DNA from: JAYUHK01 sp043767025
Lineage (GTDB): Bacteria > Bacteroidota > Bacteroidia > Chitinophagales > Saprospiraceae
Length of the DNA: 6,263 nucleotides
Direction of reading: 5' to 3'
Assembly: GCA_043767025.1 (NCBI GenBank)
Contig: JAYUHK010000214.1
Span: 1 to 6,263, forward strand
Positions 1 to 6,230 of the stretch are shown here, one piece after another. Every line of letters begins with the position of its first letter. The first letter of the stretch is position 1. The notes under the pieces were generated by a model. The model did not search any database. It was not told the DNA's origin and was given only the letters and a program-made list of their open reading frames with translations. Made by a program: the position numbers and the translations under genes.

Positions 1-90
1 GTACTCCTACACAAAGGGGTAGTTGTTGATAAGTGGCACATCAAAAAGTTGCCGTCTTTTGAGGTTGTAAAAAATAAAGATATTAAATAA
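1..90 (+). CDS. 3' end of a gene, probably a DoxX/BT_3928-family membrane protein (partial)
   Basis: Frame 1 is open from the window edge to a TAA at 88-90 and encodes 29 C-terminal residues beginning VLLHKGVVVDKW and ending KNKDIK. A hydrophobic strand, then a KGVVVxKW turn, then LPSF resembles the last strand of the thioredoxin-like tail of Bacteroidota BT_3928-type proteins (DoxX membrane domain plus a thioredoxin-like C-terminus, often with a 'NPG-LLL-KGVVVxKW' ending). That match is from memory and rests on few residues. The coding nature is more secure than the family, because the frame stays open in AT-rich DNA and the protein-like composition stops exactly at the TAA. The 5' part lies outside the window. 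No hairpin terminator follows it before the nusB promoter. Confidence 0.55.
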   Translation, partial: VLLHKGVVVDKWHIKKLPSFEVVKNKDIK

Positions 91-115
91 ATGTTGAAAA
101 AAAAGCCCAAATAAA

Positions 116-144
116 TTGTTTCTTTGCGAATTCGATTATCTTTG
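116..144 (+). promoter_or_regulatory. Bacteroidota-type promoter upstream of nusB
   Basis: TATCTTTG at 137-144 is an exact match to the TAnnTTTG -7 box used by the primary sigma factor of Bacteroidota. A weak -33 element (TTG, 116-118) lies 18 bases upstream, slightly short of the usual 19-21. Transcription would start near 150, leaving an 85-95 base leader before the nusB ATG at 238. A short inverted repeat, GACAG/CTGTC (176-180 and 187-191), sits in that leader. It is too small to call a regulatory structure. Confidence 0.65.
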
Positions 145-237
145 CAATAAATATTTCATAATATAAATATTTTGTGACAGTAAAGGCTGTCCAAGTTATG
201 GCAATATGTCCCAATTTCAGAACTTTTATTCATAATT

Positions 238-1173
238 ATGCTCAGTCGCCGCAACATCCGCGTGAAAGTGATGCAGATGCTCTACTCGTACAACCGCGAT
301 AGAAGGCTCACGCTCAACGAATTACTCACGAAATACAATGAAAGCGTAAGAAAGTCTTACGAGCTGTATCTCTTCAACGTCCAATATCTCATCAGTATCG
401 CAGAATATTCTGTGAAAGACGCCGGTGCAAGAAAAGTTCGCTTGCTACCCAACGAGGAAGATAAGCTGTTCACCCCCAAATTATTTGAAAACGAGTGTAT
501 CCAATCGCTCGTCAAAAACGAGGCTTTGCAAGCGGAGCTAAAAAAATATGTACTTTCCTCTCGCACCAACGCAGAGTTGGTGCGGTCTTTTTACGCCGAT
601 TTTTCAAAACACGAGGACTATAAAAAATATTGGCTGAATCCCGAAACTACCACCGACGACACCGTAACAGCTATTTTGAACTTGTATAAGTTCTTGATAA
701 ACAATGAGTTATACTCCGAAACGATGGAAGATAATTACTACTGGTGGGCAGATGACGAGTCTTTGGTCGTAGGCGCAATGAAAAAAACAATCAAAGCATT
801 GCCCAACAATGATAAATTTTGGGAGGAATTTCAGCCGCAAGCCGAGCACGTCAAAGAATTTGGAGAAACCGTGTTGCGCCAAGTTTTTCTCGGAGAAAAT
901 GAGCTGCTGCGAATGATAGAACCCATCTTGCGCAACTGGTCTATTGACCGAGTAGCAGCCGTTGATATGGCGATGATTCAGATGGCACTTTGCGAATTTA
1001 TGTACTGCCCAACCGTGCCGCCAAAGGTAACAATTAACGAATACGTCGAACTTTCAAAACATTATAGCACCGAAGACAGCCGCGAGTTCATCAACGGAAT
1101 ATTAGATAAACTTTTGAAAAAATTGGATAGAGAGGGAAAAGTATATAAGGAAGGACGCGGATTAATGGAATAA
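238..1173 (+). CDS. nusB: Transcription antitermination factor NusB (long Bacteroidota form)
   Basis: NusB is a cytosolic RNA-binding protein. With NusE (ribosomal protein S10) it binds boxA in nascent RNA and supports antitermination and processing of rRNA transcripts. The 311-residue product opens with the NusB N-terminal helix (LSRRNIRVKVMQMLYSY, residues 2-18) and carries the conserved helical core near the C-terminus, about residues 207-292. That core includes W234/R238 and VDMAMIQMA, then TINEYVELSK (265-274) and STEDSREFINGILDKL (277-292). Between them lie about 185 residues of charged helical sequence absent from the roughly 140-residue E. coli protein. This extension is usual in Bacteroidota, so the gene is not a fusion artefact. 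The ATG at 238 begins exactly at the conserved N-terminal motif, which fixes the start; there is no Shine-Dalgarno sequence. It has its own upstream promoter. The yajC and DUF1573 genes often found after nusB in this phylum are not present here. Confidence 0.95.
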   Translation: MLSRRNIRVKVMQMLYSYNRDRRLTLNELLTKYNESVRKSYELYLFNVQYLISIAEYSVKDAGARKVRLLPNEEDKLFTPKLFENECIQSLVKNEALQAELKKYVLSSRTNAELVRSFYADFSKHEDYKKYWLNPETTTDDTVTAILNLYKFLINNELYSETMEDNYYWWADDESLVVGAMKKTIKALPNNDKFWEEFQPQAEHVKEFGETVLRQVFLGENELLRMIEPILRNWSIDRVAAVDMAMIQMALCEFMYCPTVPPKVTINEYVELSKHYSTEDSREFINGILDKLLKKLDREGKVYKEGRGLME

Positions 1174-1177
1174 AAGC

Positions 1178-1185
1178 TAACTTTG
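1178..1185 (+). promoter_or_regulatory. Possible promoter -7 box before the oxidoreductase gene
   Basis: TAACTTTG matches the Bacteroidota TAnnTTTG box exactly and starts five bases after the nusB stop codon. It would give a leader of about 35-40 bases to the ATG at 1231. No TTTG-like -33 element is visible at the right spacing, since that stretch lies in the GC-richer end of nusB. Read-through from nusB is an alternative, because no terminator separates the two genes. Confidence 0.4.
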
Positions 1186-1230
1186 TGACCTACTAAAAAT
1201 TTGATACTCGAAAAAATTAATACCAACTAA

Positions 1231-2478
1231 ATGACTGATGTTCTGATTATCGGCGCAGGAATATCTGGTTTGACAGCAGCCAAACACTTGCAAGCACGAG
1301 GTTTGGACGTAAAGATTTTGGAGGCTACTGACCGAGTAGGCGGTAGAATAAAAACGGATTCCGTCAATGGATTTCTGTTAGACAGAGGTTTTCAGGTCTT
1401 ACTTACTTCTTATCCAGAAATTCATAAAGAGTTGGATATCAAGGCGTTGAACCTCAAAAAATTTCTTCCGGGAGCTGTTATTTTCAACGAAAAAGGAAAA
1501 AAATATGAGTTCGGCGACCCTCTTCGCAATCCCGCTGCTATCATTAGCACCCTTCGTGCAAAAATCGGTAACTGGAACGATAAGCTAAATATGTTGGCAC
1601 TGCGGCAACAACTCAAAAGCGTAGAGTTGGATTCTGTCTTTCAAAGACCACCTGCCACTACACGCGATATTTTCAAAGTTTACGGTTTCAGTGACAAAAT
1701 AATACAGGAATTTTTTCAGCCTTTTATGAGTGGTGTATTTTTGGACTCACAACTCAACACTTCGAGAAAAATGTTTGATTATACGTTCAAACTATTTTCG
1801 GAGGGCTATGCCAGTGTTCCCGAACTCGGAATGGAAGAAATACCGAAACAAATAGAAAATAAATTACTGCCTAACAGTATTTTATTTCAAAAAAAAGTAG
1901 AATCCATAGATAAGACCTTCGTTACCACAGAGTCAAACGAGCAATTTGAGGCGAAAAGAATATTAATAGCTACCGAAGCTACAGGCATCGCAAGGCTTCA
2001 CTCGTCGGATATTAAGACTGCCCACCAAAGCACAATTTGTTTATATTTTACGTCAAATGTGACACCGCAAAGTCGTCCTATTTTGATGCTGAACAACGCT
2101 CCACAGCGATTGGTCAATCACATTGCTGTGATGAGTGAGGTTTCCACCGCCTACGCCCCCAAAGGAAAATCTCTCATATCTGTTTCGATGGTCGGACTGC
2201 CAGAGGGGAGCGATGAAGAGCTTACAAATCAAGCAAGAAAGGAGTTGTATTGCCTGTTTGGGCGCAGCGCGCAATATTGGGATTTTCTGAAAATGTACCG
2301 CATCAGATATGCGCTGCCCGACCAAAAAACAGTCAGCAACGAAGTAAACGAAAAAGACGTAAGAATCAACAAAAACCTATATATTTGCGGCGACCACTTG
2401 CTAAACGGTAGTATCAATGCGTCGCTTTTAGTGGGTCGAAAAACCGCTGAGTTTATAGCAGCAAGTCTTGAAAAATGA
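1231..2478 (+). CDS. NAD(P)/FAD-dependent oxidoreductase (amine oxidase/desaturase-like)
   Basis: This is a flavoprotein of the flavin amine oxidase/protoporphyrinogen oxidase/phytoene desaturase superfamily. The 415-residue product opens with a Rossmann dinucleotide-binding motif: GAGISG (8-13), an acidic residue closing the second strand (E31), then RVGGRIKT (35-42), the GGR signature of this superfamily. The segment LDRGFQVLLTSYPE follows at about 51-64. The C-terminus has the second FAD contact, YICGDHLLNGSINASLLVGRK at 384-404, with G387-D388. No signal peptide or membrane segment is evident, so it is probably cytosolic or peripheral at the membrane. The DRGFQVLLTxYPE subgroup also occurs in other phyla and is usually annotated only generically. 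The substrate cannot be read from sequence, so amine oxidase and carotenoid-type desaturase labels are both unproven. Its stop overlaps the next start (ATGA), implying translational coupling to the acyltransferase. Confidence 0.9.
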   Translation: MTDVLIIGAGISGLTAAKHLQARGLDVKILEATDRVGGRIKTDSVNGFLLDRGFQVLLTSYPEIHKELDIKALNLKKFLPGAVIFNEKGKKYEFGDPLRNPAAIISTLRAKIGNWNDKLNMLALRQQLKSVELDSVFQRPPATTRDIFKVYGFSDKIIQEFFQPFMSGVFLDSQLNTSRKMFDYTFKLFSEGYASVPELGMEEIPKQIENKLLPNSILFQKKVESIDKTFVTTESNEQFEAKRILIATEATGIARLHSSDIKTAHQSTICLYFTSNVTPQSRPILMLNNAPQRLVNHIAVMSEVSTAYAPKGKSLISVSMVGLPEGSDEELTNQARKELYCLFGRSAQYWDFLKMYRIRYALPDQKTVSNEVNEKDVRINKNLYICGDHLLNGSINASLLVGRKTAEFIAASLEK

Positions 2479-3443
2479 TAGAGAAAAACACCAATGTTGT
2501 ACATTTTTATTCGATTGACGTACTGCGTGGCGTGGCTGCCGTTGTGGTTTGTTTTTACCATTTCACGAATGGATTTTTGCCCAATGGCAACCCGATGAAG
2601 TGGTTTTTTCAGTATGGATATTTGGGCGTAGAAAGTTTTTTTCTTATTTCAGGCTTTATCGTAGTGTATTCTCTGGCGAAAAAAAAATATCAATTATCTA
2701 ATTTTCGTGACATTTTTTTGAAGCGTTTTTGGCGTTTAGAACCCGCTTATTGGGCGAGTATTTTGCTCATGTTGGGTATGGATTGCTTCGCTTCTTACAT
2801 TCCCGGTTTCGAGGGGCAGTCCCATTCGCACAGCATTTACAATTTATTTTTGCATTTTTTTCACCTCAACGCCCTGCTTGGGCAGCCTTGGGTGCGCGAT
2901 GTGTATTGGACTCTGGCTATAGATTGGCAATTTTACTTGACAATGTGCCTGATATTTCCGCTCGTGACACACTCTAAGATGTGGTTGCGCCTGCTGACTT
3001 TGTTGGCTTTTGCAGCTTTGACACCGTTTTTTTCGCAATATTGGGTATTTTATTACAGTTTTGCCTTCATTATCGGTATTTTATTTTACTATAAATACGA
3101 AGGAACACTGAACAATATACAAACTTTCAGCTTAATTCTTTTGAGTTTGTATGGAAATTATCATTATCTCGGGGTTACACATTTGAGTTCATTGATTATT
3201 TCCGTTATTTGTTTTGCATTTTTTGATTTTCGCCAAAGTATTTTTTCATTTTTAGGAAAAATTTCATATTCACTTTATCTGACCCATATTTTTAGCGGCT
3301 GGGCGGTTTGTACCATTTTCCATATGTTTGGTGAGAATGAATGGCTGATGTGTTTCGGCATCGTCGTTGGAGTGGCTACAAGTATTGCATTTTCAAACGT
3401 TTTTTACCAAAAAGTAGAACAAAATAAATATTTTGTACCCTAA
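2475..3443 (+). CDS. Membrane acyltransferase, acyltransferase-3 family
   Basis: Members of this family (OafA/YrhL-like) are multi-pass inner-membrane proteins that move acyl groups, often acetyl, onto sugars, lipids or other exported molecules. The 322-residue product has the family's R-x10-H motif (R18 and H29 in LRGVAAVVVCFYHF), then YLGVESFFLISGF (49-61), the basic KRFWRLEPAYW stretch (83-93), WTLAIDWQFYL (145-155) and ISYSLYLTH (263-271). Hydrophobic stretches indicate about eight to ten transmembrane helices, with no C-terminal SGNH domain. D150 replaces the Glu usual in the WxLxxEWQFY motif. The ATG at 2475 overlaps the upstream stop by four bases and places the R-x10-H motif at the expected distance from the N-terminus, which supports this start. 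The acceptor is unknown. Coupling to the flavoprotein suggests, without proof, a shared small-molecule or lipid substrate. Confidence 0.92.
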   Translation: MIEKNTNVVHFYSIDVLRGVAAVVVCFYHFTNGFLPNGNPMKWFFQYGYLGVESFFLISGFIVVYSLAKKKYQLSNFRDIFLKRFWRLEPAYWASILLMLGMDCFASYIPGFEGQSHSHSIYNLFLHFFHLNALLGQPWVRDVYWTLAIDWQFYLTMCLIFPLVTHSKMWLRLLTLLAFAALTPFFSQYWVFYYSFAFIIGILFYYKYEGTLNNIQTFSLILLSLYGNYHYLGVTHLSSLIISVICFAFFDFRQSIFSFLGKISYSLYLTHIFSGWAVCTIFHMFGENEWLMCFGIVVGVATSIAFSNVFYQKVEQNKYFVP

Positions 3444-3590
3444 AATGAACATAAAATCTTTTTATTTCGTTTAAAGGGCTGTAAATCATTCATAAAAACC
3501 GAATTTTTATCCGTGACATTTAGTGTTGAAATAAACTGCTCTTGCAGAATGTCGTCAGATATTGCAATTCGTACAAACTAAAAAAATAAC

Positions 3591-3917
3591 ATGGCTTTTG
3601 AGTTCACAGATGTAAATTTTGAAAAATCCGCTATCGCAAATTCCGGTATTACCGTCATTGATTTTTGGGCAGAGTGGTGCGGACCTTGCCGAATGGTCGG
3701 TCCAGTAGTCGAAGAATTAGCAAATGACTACAAAGACCAAGCCCAAATCCTAATCGGTAAAGTAGATGTGGATAGCAACCCCGAAGTGGCGATGAAGTAC
3801 GGCATACGCAGTATTCCGACTATTTTGTTCCTCAAAAATGGCGAGTTGGTGGATAAACACGTTGGTGCGACTACCAAAAAAGTACTCAACGATAAGATTC
3901 AATCCTTGATGCAATAA
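3591..3917 (+). CDS. trxA: Thioredoxin
   Basis: This is a cytosolic protein disulfide reductase that passes electrons from thioredoxin reductase to ribonucleotide reductase, peroxiredoxins and other targets. The 108-residue length is that of classical thioredoxin 1. The active site WCGPC (W29, C30, C33) follows the strand VIDFWAEW, the buried Asp is D24, and the cis-proline is P76 in RSIPT. The glycine-rich FLKNGELVDKHVGA segment closes the fold. No signal peptide is present, which separates it from periplasmic TlpA/ResA-type proteins. The ATG at 3591 follows an A-rich leader without a Shine-Dalgarno sequence. The 147-base gap upstream (3444-3590) has no exact TAnnTTTG box; TAGTGTTG at 3521-3528 is one mismatch away and is the best, weak, promoter candidate. 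A strong terminator lies directly after the gene, so trxA is probably the last or only gene of its transcript. Confidence 0.97.
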   Translation: MAFEFTDVNFEKSAIANSGITVIDFWAEWCGPCRMVGPVVEELANDYKDQAQILIGKVDVDSNPEVAMKYGIRSIPTILFLKNGELVDKHVGATTKKVLNDKIQSLMQ

Positions 3918-3930
3918 AAATAAAATATCA

Positions 3931-3971
3931 CAAAAAGACCATATTCTATTTTTTAGAATGTGGTCTTTTTG
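3931..3971 (+). terminator. Intrinsic terminator after trxA
   Basis: An 18-base-pair stem pairs 3931-3948 with 3954-3971, with a single G-U wobble (T3942 opposite G3960) and a five-T loop at 3949-3953. The arms contain AAAAAGACC and GGTCTTTTT, so the T run is part of the stem. The same shape on the opposite strand could make it bidirectional. It begins 13 bases after the trxA stop and separates trxA from the DUF58 gene. Confidence 0.88.
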
Positions 3972-4019
3972 CAACAAAGGCAATTTTTTTCTCGTAAAAT
4001 AGGGTATAATATCATTAAA

Positions 4020-4949
4020 ATGCTCAAAGATAATTTTGAAGTTCGGGATTTTGGTAATTTAGAACTTTTGGCTCGACAGGTCGTAGAAGGTTTTATAATT
4101 GGGCTGCACAAAAGCCCATTTCACGGCTTTTCAGTAGAGTTTGCGGAGCATCGCCTCTACAATCCCGGAGAAGCTACCAAAAATATTGATTGGAAAGTGT
4201 ACGCGCGGTCGGATAAAATGTTCACTAAAAGATTTGAAGAGGAAACCAATTTAAGGTGTCAAATCGTGATTGATACGTCCTCTTCGATGTACTTTCCAGA
4301 GCCTGACCCAAAGGCTAAAACACTGCAATACAACAAGTTAGAGTTTTCTACGCTTGCTGCGGCTGCTTTAATGAACCTCCTTAAAAAACAACGTGATGCC
4401 TTTGGATTGAGCCTTTTTGACGGCACAGTGAACATACATACGCCCTGTAAATCCAGCACGACACACTACCATTTGTTACTTTCGCACCTCGACCGCCTGC
4501 TGCAACAAAACACTTTGAACAAAACGACTTCCGCCGCCCAAGCACTTCACCAGATTGCAGAAAGCGTCCATAAACGGTCGATGGTTATGATTTTTAGTGA
4601 TATGTTTGAGTCGTCAGAAGATACAGAACACTTGTTTTCGGCTTTGCAACATTTGAAGCACAATAAGCACGAAGCTGTTTTATTCCATGTCACAGATAAG
4701 TCAAAAGAATTGGATTTTAATTTTGAAAATAGACCATATATTTTTGTGGACATGGAGTCGGGCGAAAAAATAAAATTGCAGCCCAATCAAGTAAAGGATT
4801 ATTATATTGCGAATATTTCAAAGTTCACAGAAAATTTGAAATATAAATGTTTGCAATACAAAATCGACTTCGTAGAGGCAGACATCAGCGCAGGCTTTAA
4901 GCCAATTTTACAATCGTATCTCGTGAAACGAAATAAAATGAGAATTTAA
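4020..4949 (+). CDS. DUF58 domain protein with a von Willebrand A-like fold
   Basis: DUF58 proteins are usually encoded next to a MoxR-type AAA+ ATPase and are thought to act with it as chaperone-like or metal-cofactor-assembly partners. The 309-residue product has the family signature RLYNPGEATKNIDWKVYARS (45-64), then TKRFEEE (69-75), and an intact metal-binding DxSxS motif at D85, S87 and S89 (IDTSSSM), followed by MIFSDMFES in the position of a later metal-site loop. There is no transmembrane segment or signal peptide, so it is probably cytosolic. The frame is open back to a GTG at 3960, but that codon lies in the trxA terminator arm. The ATG at 4020 begins MLKDNFEVRDFGNLELLARQ, the usual family start. 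No moxR or bat gene is in the window, which is unusual. A TATAAT at 4005-4010 lies almost against the ATG, and its role is unclear. Confidence 0.93.
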   Translation: MLKDNFEVRDFGNLELLARQVVEGFIIGLHKSPFHGFSVEFAEHRLYNPGEATKNIDWKVYARSDKMFTKRFEEETNLRCQIVIDTSSSMYFPEPDPKAKTLQYNKLEFSTLAAAALMNLLKKQRDAFGLSLFDGTVNIHTPCKSSTTHYHLLLSHLDRLLQQNTLNKTTSAAQALHQIAESVHKRSMVMIFSDMFESSEDTEHLFSALQHLKHNKHEAVLFHVTDKSKELDFNFENRPYIFVDMESGEKIKLQPNQVKDYYIANISKFTENLKYKCLQYKIDFVEADISAGFKPILQSYLVKRNKMRI

Positions 4950-4996
4950 AACCTTTCCATAAAATAATATTCCGCAAAACTATTAAAAATTAAATT

Positions 4997-6079
4997 TTGA
5001 AAACTCAAGTCTTTCTTTTTTTTGTAATTATCGCTTTTATTTTTCAGAGTTGTTCGGTCAGCAAAACCCAAACCGCCAGTTCGGTTGCTGCTGTGAGCGA
5101 ACCCACTGCGATGCCTCAAAATCTTAAAATAGCGTTTTACAACGTTGAAAATCTGTTTGATACAGTCGATGACCCGAAAACCCCCGATGAAGAATTTACG
5201 CCCGAAGGGAAAAATAAATGGACTCCCGAGCGTTACAAATTGAAGCTCAACCACCTTGCAAAGGTAATTTCTGCGATGGATTATCCAGTTACAATCGGTC
5301 TTTCTGAAATAGAAAACGAAACGGTGGTGCAAGATTTGGCGAAAGAAGCTGCTTTTTCCGAGCATCCTTACAAGGTAGTTCACTACGAATCGCCCGACGC
5401 TCGCGGGATTGATGTCGCTTTTTTGTACCAAGAAAAATACTTTAAAGTGCTGGGTTCCAGACCGATACGCATTAATTTTCCGAAAGAAAAGAATAAAAAT
5501 ATGGACGGCGAAACGATGACTACCCGCGATATTTTACAAATAGACGGCATTTTGGCAGGCAAAGACACCGTACATTATTTTGTCAATCATTGGCCCTCCC
5601 GACGTGGCGGACAGGACGAAAGCGAGGTGCGCCGAATTTTTGTGGCTTCACAGCTGCGCAAGGCGGTGGACGAAATTTTTGCCAAAAATGCCAATGCAAA
5701 CATCGTTATCGTCGGTGATTTGAACGACGAAACAGATAACAAAAGTGTGACAGAGATTTTGAAGGCTAAAATGCCAAGCGCATCGCCCGAAGCGGGTAGT
5801 TTATTTGATTTGATGATGCCGCTCGATAAGGCAGGCGAAGGTTCTTACAACTATCGAGGCGTATGGAATATGCTCGACCATATTATTGTTTCGTCTTCGC
5901 TACTGCGCTCACAATCAAAGGTTTATGTGAGCGATGCCACGATTTTCAAGCGTGATTTCATGCTTTACAAAGAATCGAAGACAGGCGATATGTTGCCGAG
6001 TCACACTTATGTTGGTCCGAAATATTATGGAGGCTACAGCGACCATTTACCTGTTTGTGCGACGCTTAATTTTAGATAA
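4997..6079 (+). CDS. Lipoprotein endonuclease/exonuclease/phosphatase family protein, TTG start
   Basis: This is an exported metal-dependent phosphoesterase of the DNase I-like superfamily. The 360-residue product opens with a basic start and a hydrophobic helix (residues 4-16) ending in FQSC, a loose lipobox with C19 as the lipidated residue, so it is probably membrane-anchored. A Ser/Thr/Ala-rich linker runs to about residue 40. The catalytic landmarks follow in family order: FYNVEN (N49), LSEIEN (E104), RGIDVAFLY (136-144), NHWPSR (H198), GDLND (D241, N243), LDH (D294, H295) and SDH (D349, H350). All are intact, so it should be active on nucleic acid or another phosphodiester or phosphate ester; the substrate is not decidable. 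The start is TTG at 4997: an in-frame stop lies at 4991-4993, and the first ATG would remove the whole signal peptide. No acidic lipoprotein-export signal follows C19, which favours a periplasm-facing location. The 47-base gap after DUF58 suggests co-transcription. Confidence 0.92.
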   Translation: MKTQVFLFFVIIAFIFQSCSVSKTQTASSVAAVSEPTAMPQNLKIAFYNVENLFDTVDDPKTPDEEFTPEGKNKWTPERYKLKLNHLAKVISAMDYPVTIGLSEIENETVVQDLAKEAAFSEHPYKVVHYESPDARGIDVAFLYQEKYFKVLGSRPIRINFPKEKNKNMDGETMTTRDILQIDGILAGKDTVHYFVNHWPSRRGGQDESEVRRIFVASQLRKAVDEIFAKNANANIVIVGDLNDETDNKSVTEILKAKMPSASPEAGSLFDLMMPLDKAGEGSYNYRGVWNMLDHIIVSSSLLRSQSKVYVSDATIFKRDFMLYKESKTGDMLPSHTYVGPKYYGGYSDHLPVCATLNFR

Positions 6080-6087
6080 AACTCAAA

Positions 6088-6156
6088 TTTGTGACAAAAA
6101 TTTAGGCAAAAAAAAAGGATTATGACGAAAATCATAATCCTTTTTTTTGTCACAAA
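6088..6156. repeat. Outer inverted repeat flanking the terminator
   Basis: TTTGTGACAAAAA at 6088-6100 is the exact reverse complement of TTTTTGTCACAAA at 6144-6156. The right copy shares its T run with the inner terminator stem, so the outer and inner pairings compete for the same Ts. The GTGACA/TGTCAC core (6091-6096 and 6148-6153) can pair outside the inner stem without much conflict, giving a two-tier hairpin. It may simply reinforce a bidirectional terminator. Confidence 0.7.
6109..6148 (+). terminator. Intrinsic terminator after the EEP lipoprotein gene
   Basis: A 17-base-pair perfect stem pairs 6109-6125 with 6132-6148 around the six-base loop CGAAAA. The inner nine pairs are GGATTATGA/TCATAATCC, extended by eight A-T pairs, so the right arm ends in eight Ts. 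It lies 29 bases after the stop codon. With A and T runs on opposite sides it could also stop transcription arriving from the right. Confidence 0.9.
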
Positions 6157-6190
6157 AAATACTTTTAAGTAGTTATAAGTTTTTAGTTTT

Positions 6191-6198
6191 TAATTTTG
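6191..6198 (+). promoter_or_regulatory. Possible promoter -7 box near the right edge
   Basis: TAATTTTG fits TAnnTTTG exactly and lies 33 bases upstream of an ATG at 6231, after a strong terminator, which is where a new transcription unit would start. No clear TTTG -33 box is seen at 19-21 bases, and such matches arise easily by chance in DNA this AT-rich. Confidence 0.25.
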
Positions 6199-6230
6199 AG
6201 TCGTCATAAACTATTGAAAATCAATGAATT

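Noticed and set aside
91..114. Seven-codon ATG frame abutting the stop of the left-edge gene (TAAATG)
   Set aside because: It is very short and lysine-rich only because the DNA is A-rich, and it lies upstream of the promoter box that serves nusB.
2229..2561. 110-codon open frame on the - strand across the oxidoreductase/acyltransferase junction
   Set aside because: It is antisense to two well-supported coupled genes, has no recognisable motif, and has no independent promoter or spacing evidence.
3536..3547. Small hairpin CTGC-TCTT-GCAG in the trxA upstream region
   Set aside because: Only four base pairs and no T run, so it is too weak to call a terminator or riboswitch element.
3549..3581. 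Ten-codon ATG frame just upstream of trxA, considered as a leader peptide
   Set aside because: There is no run of regulatory codons and no attenuator-like hairpin between it and trxA. A frame this short is expected by chance.
4946..5431. 161-codon open frame on the - strand opposite the EEP lipoprotein gene
   Set aside because: It lies antisense to the signal peptide and first catalytic motifs of a clearly recognised gene, its protein shows no family features, and it arises from codon use on the + strand.
5934..6125. 63-codon + strand frame overlapping the end of the EEP gene and running into the terminator
   Set aside because: It is out of frame with the catalytic SDH region it overlaps, and its end lies inside the terminator stem. 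It is a shadow frame.
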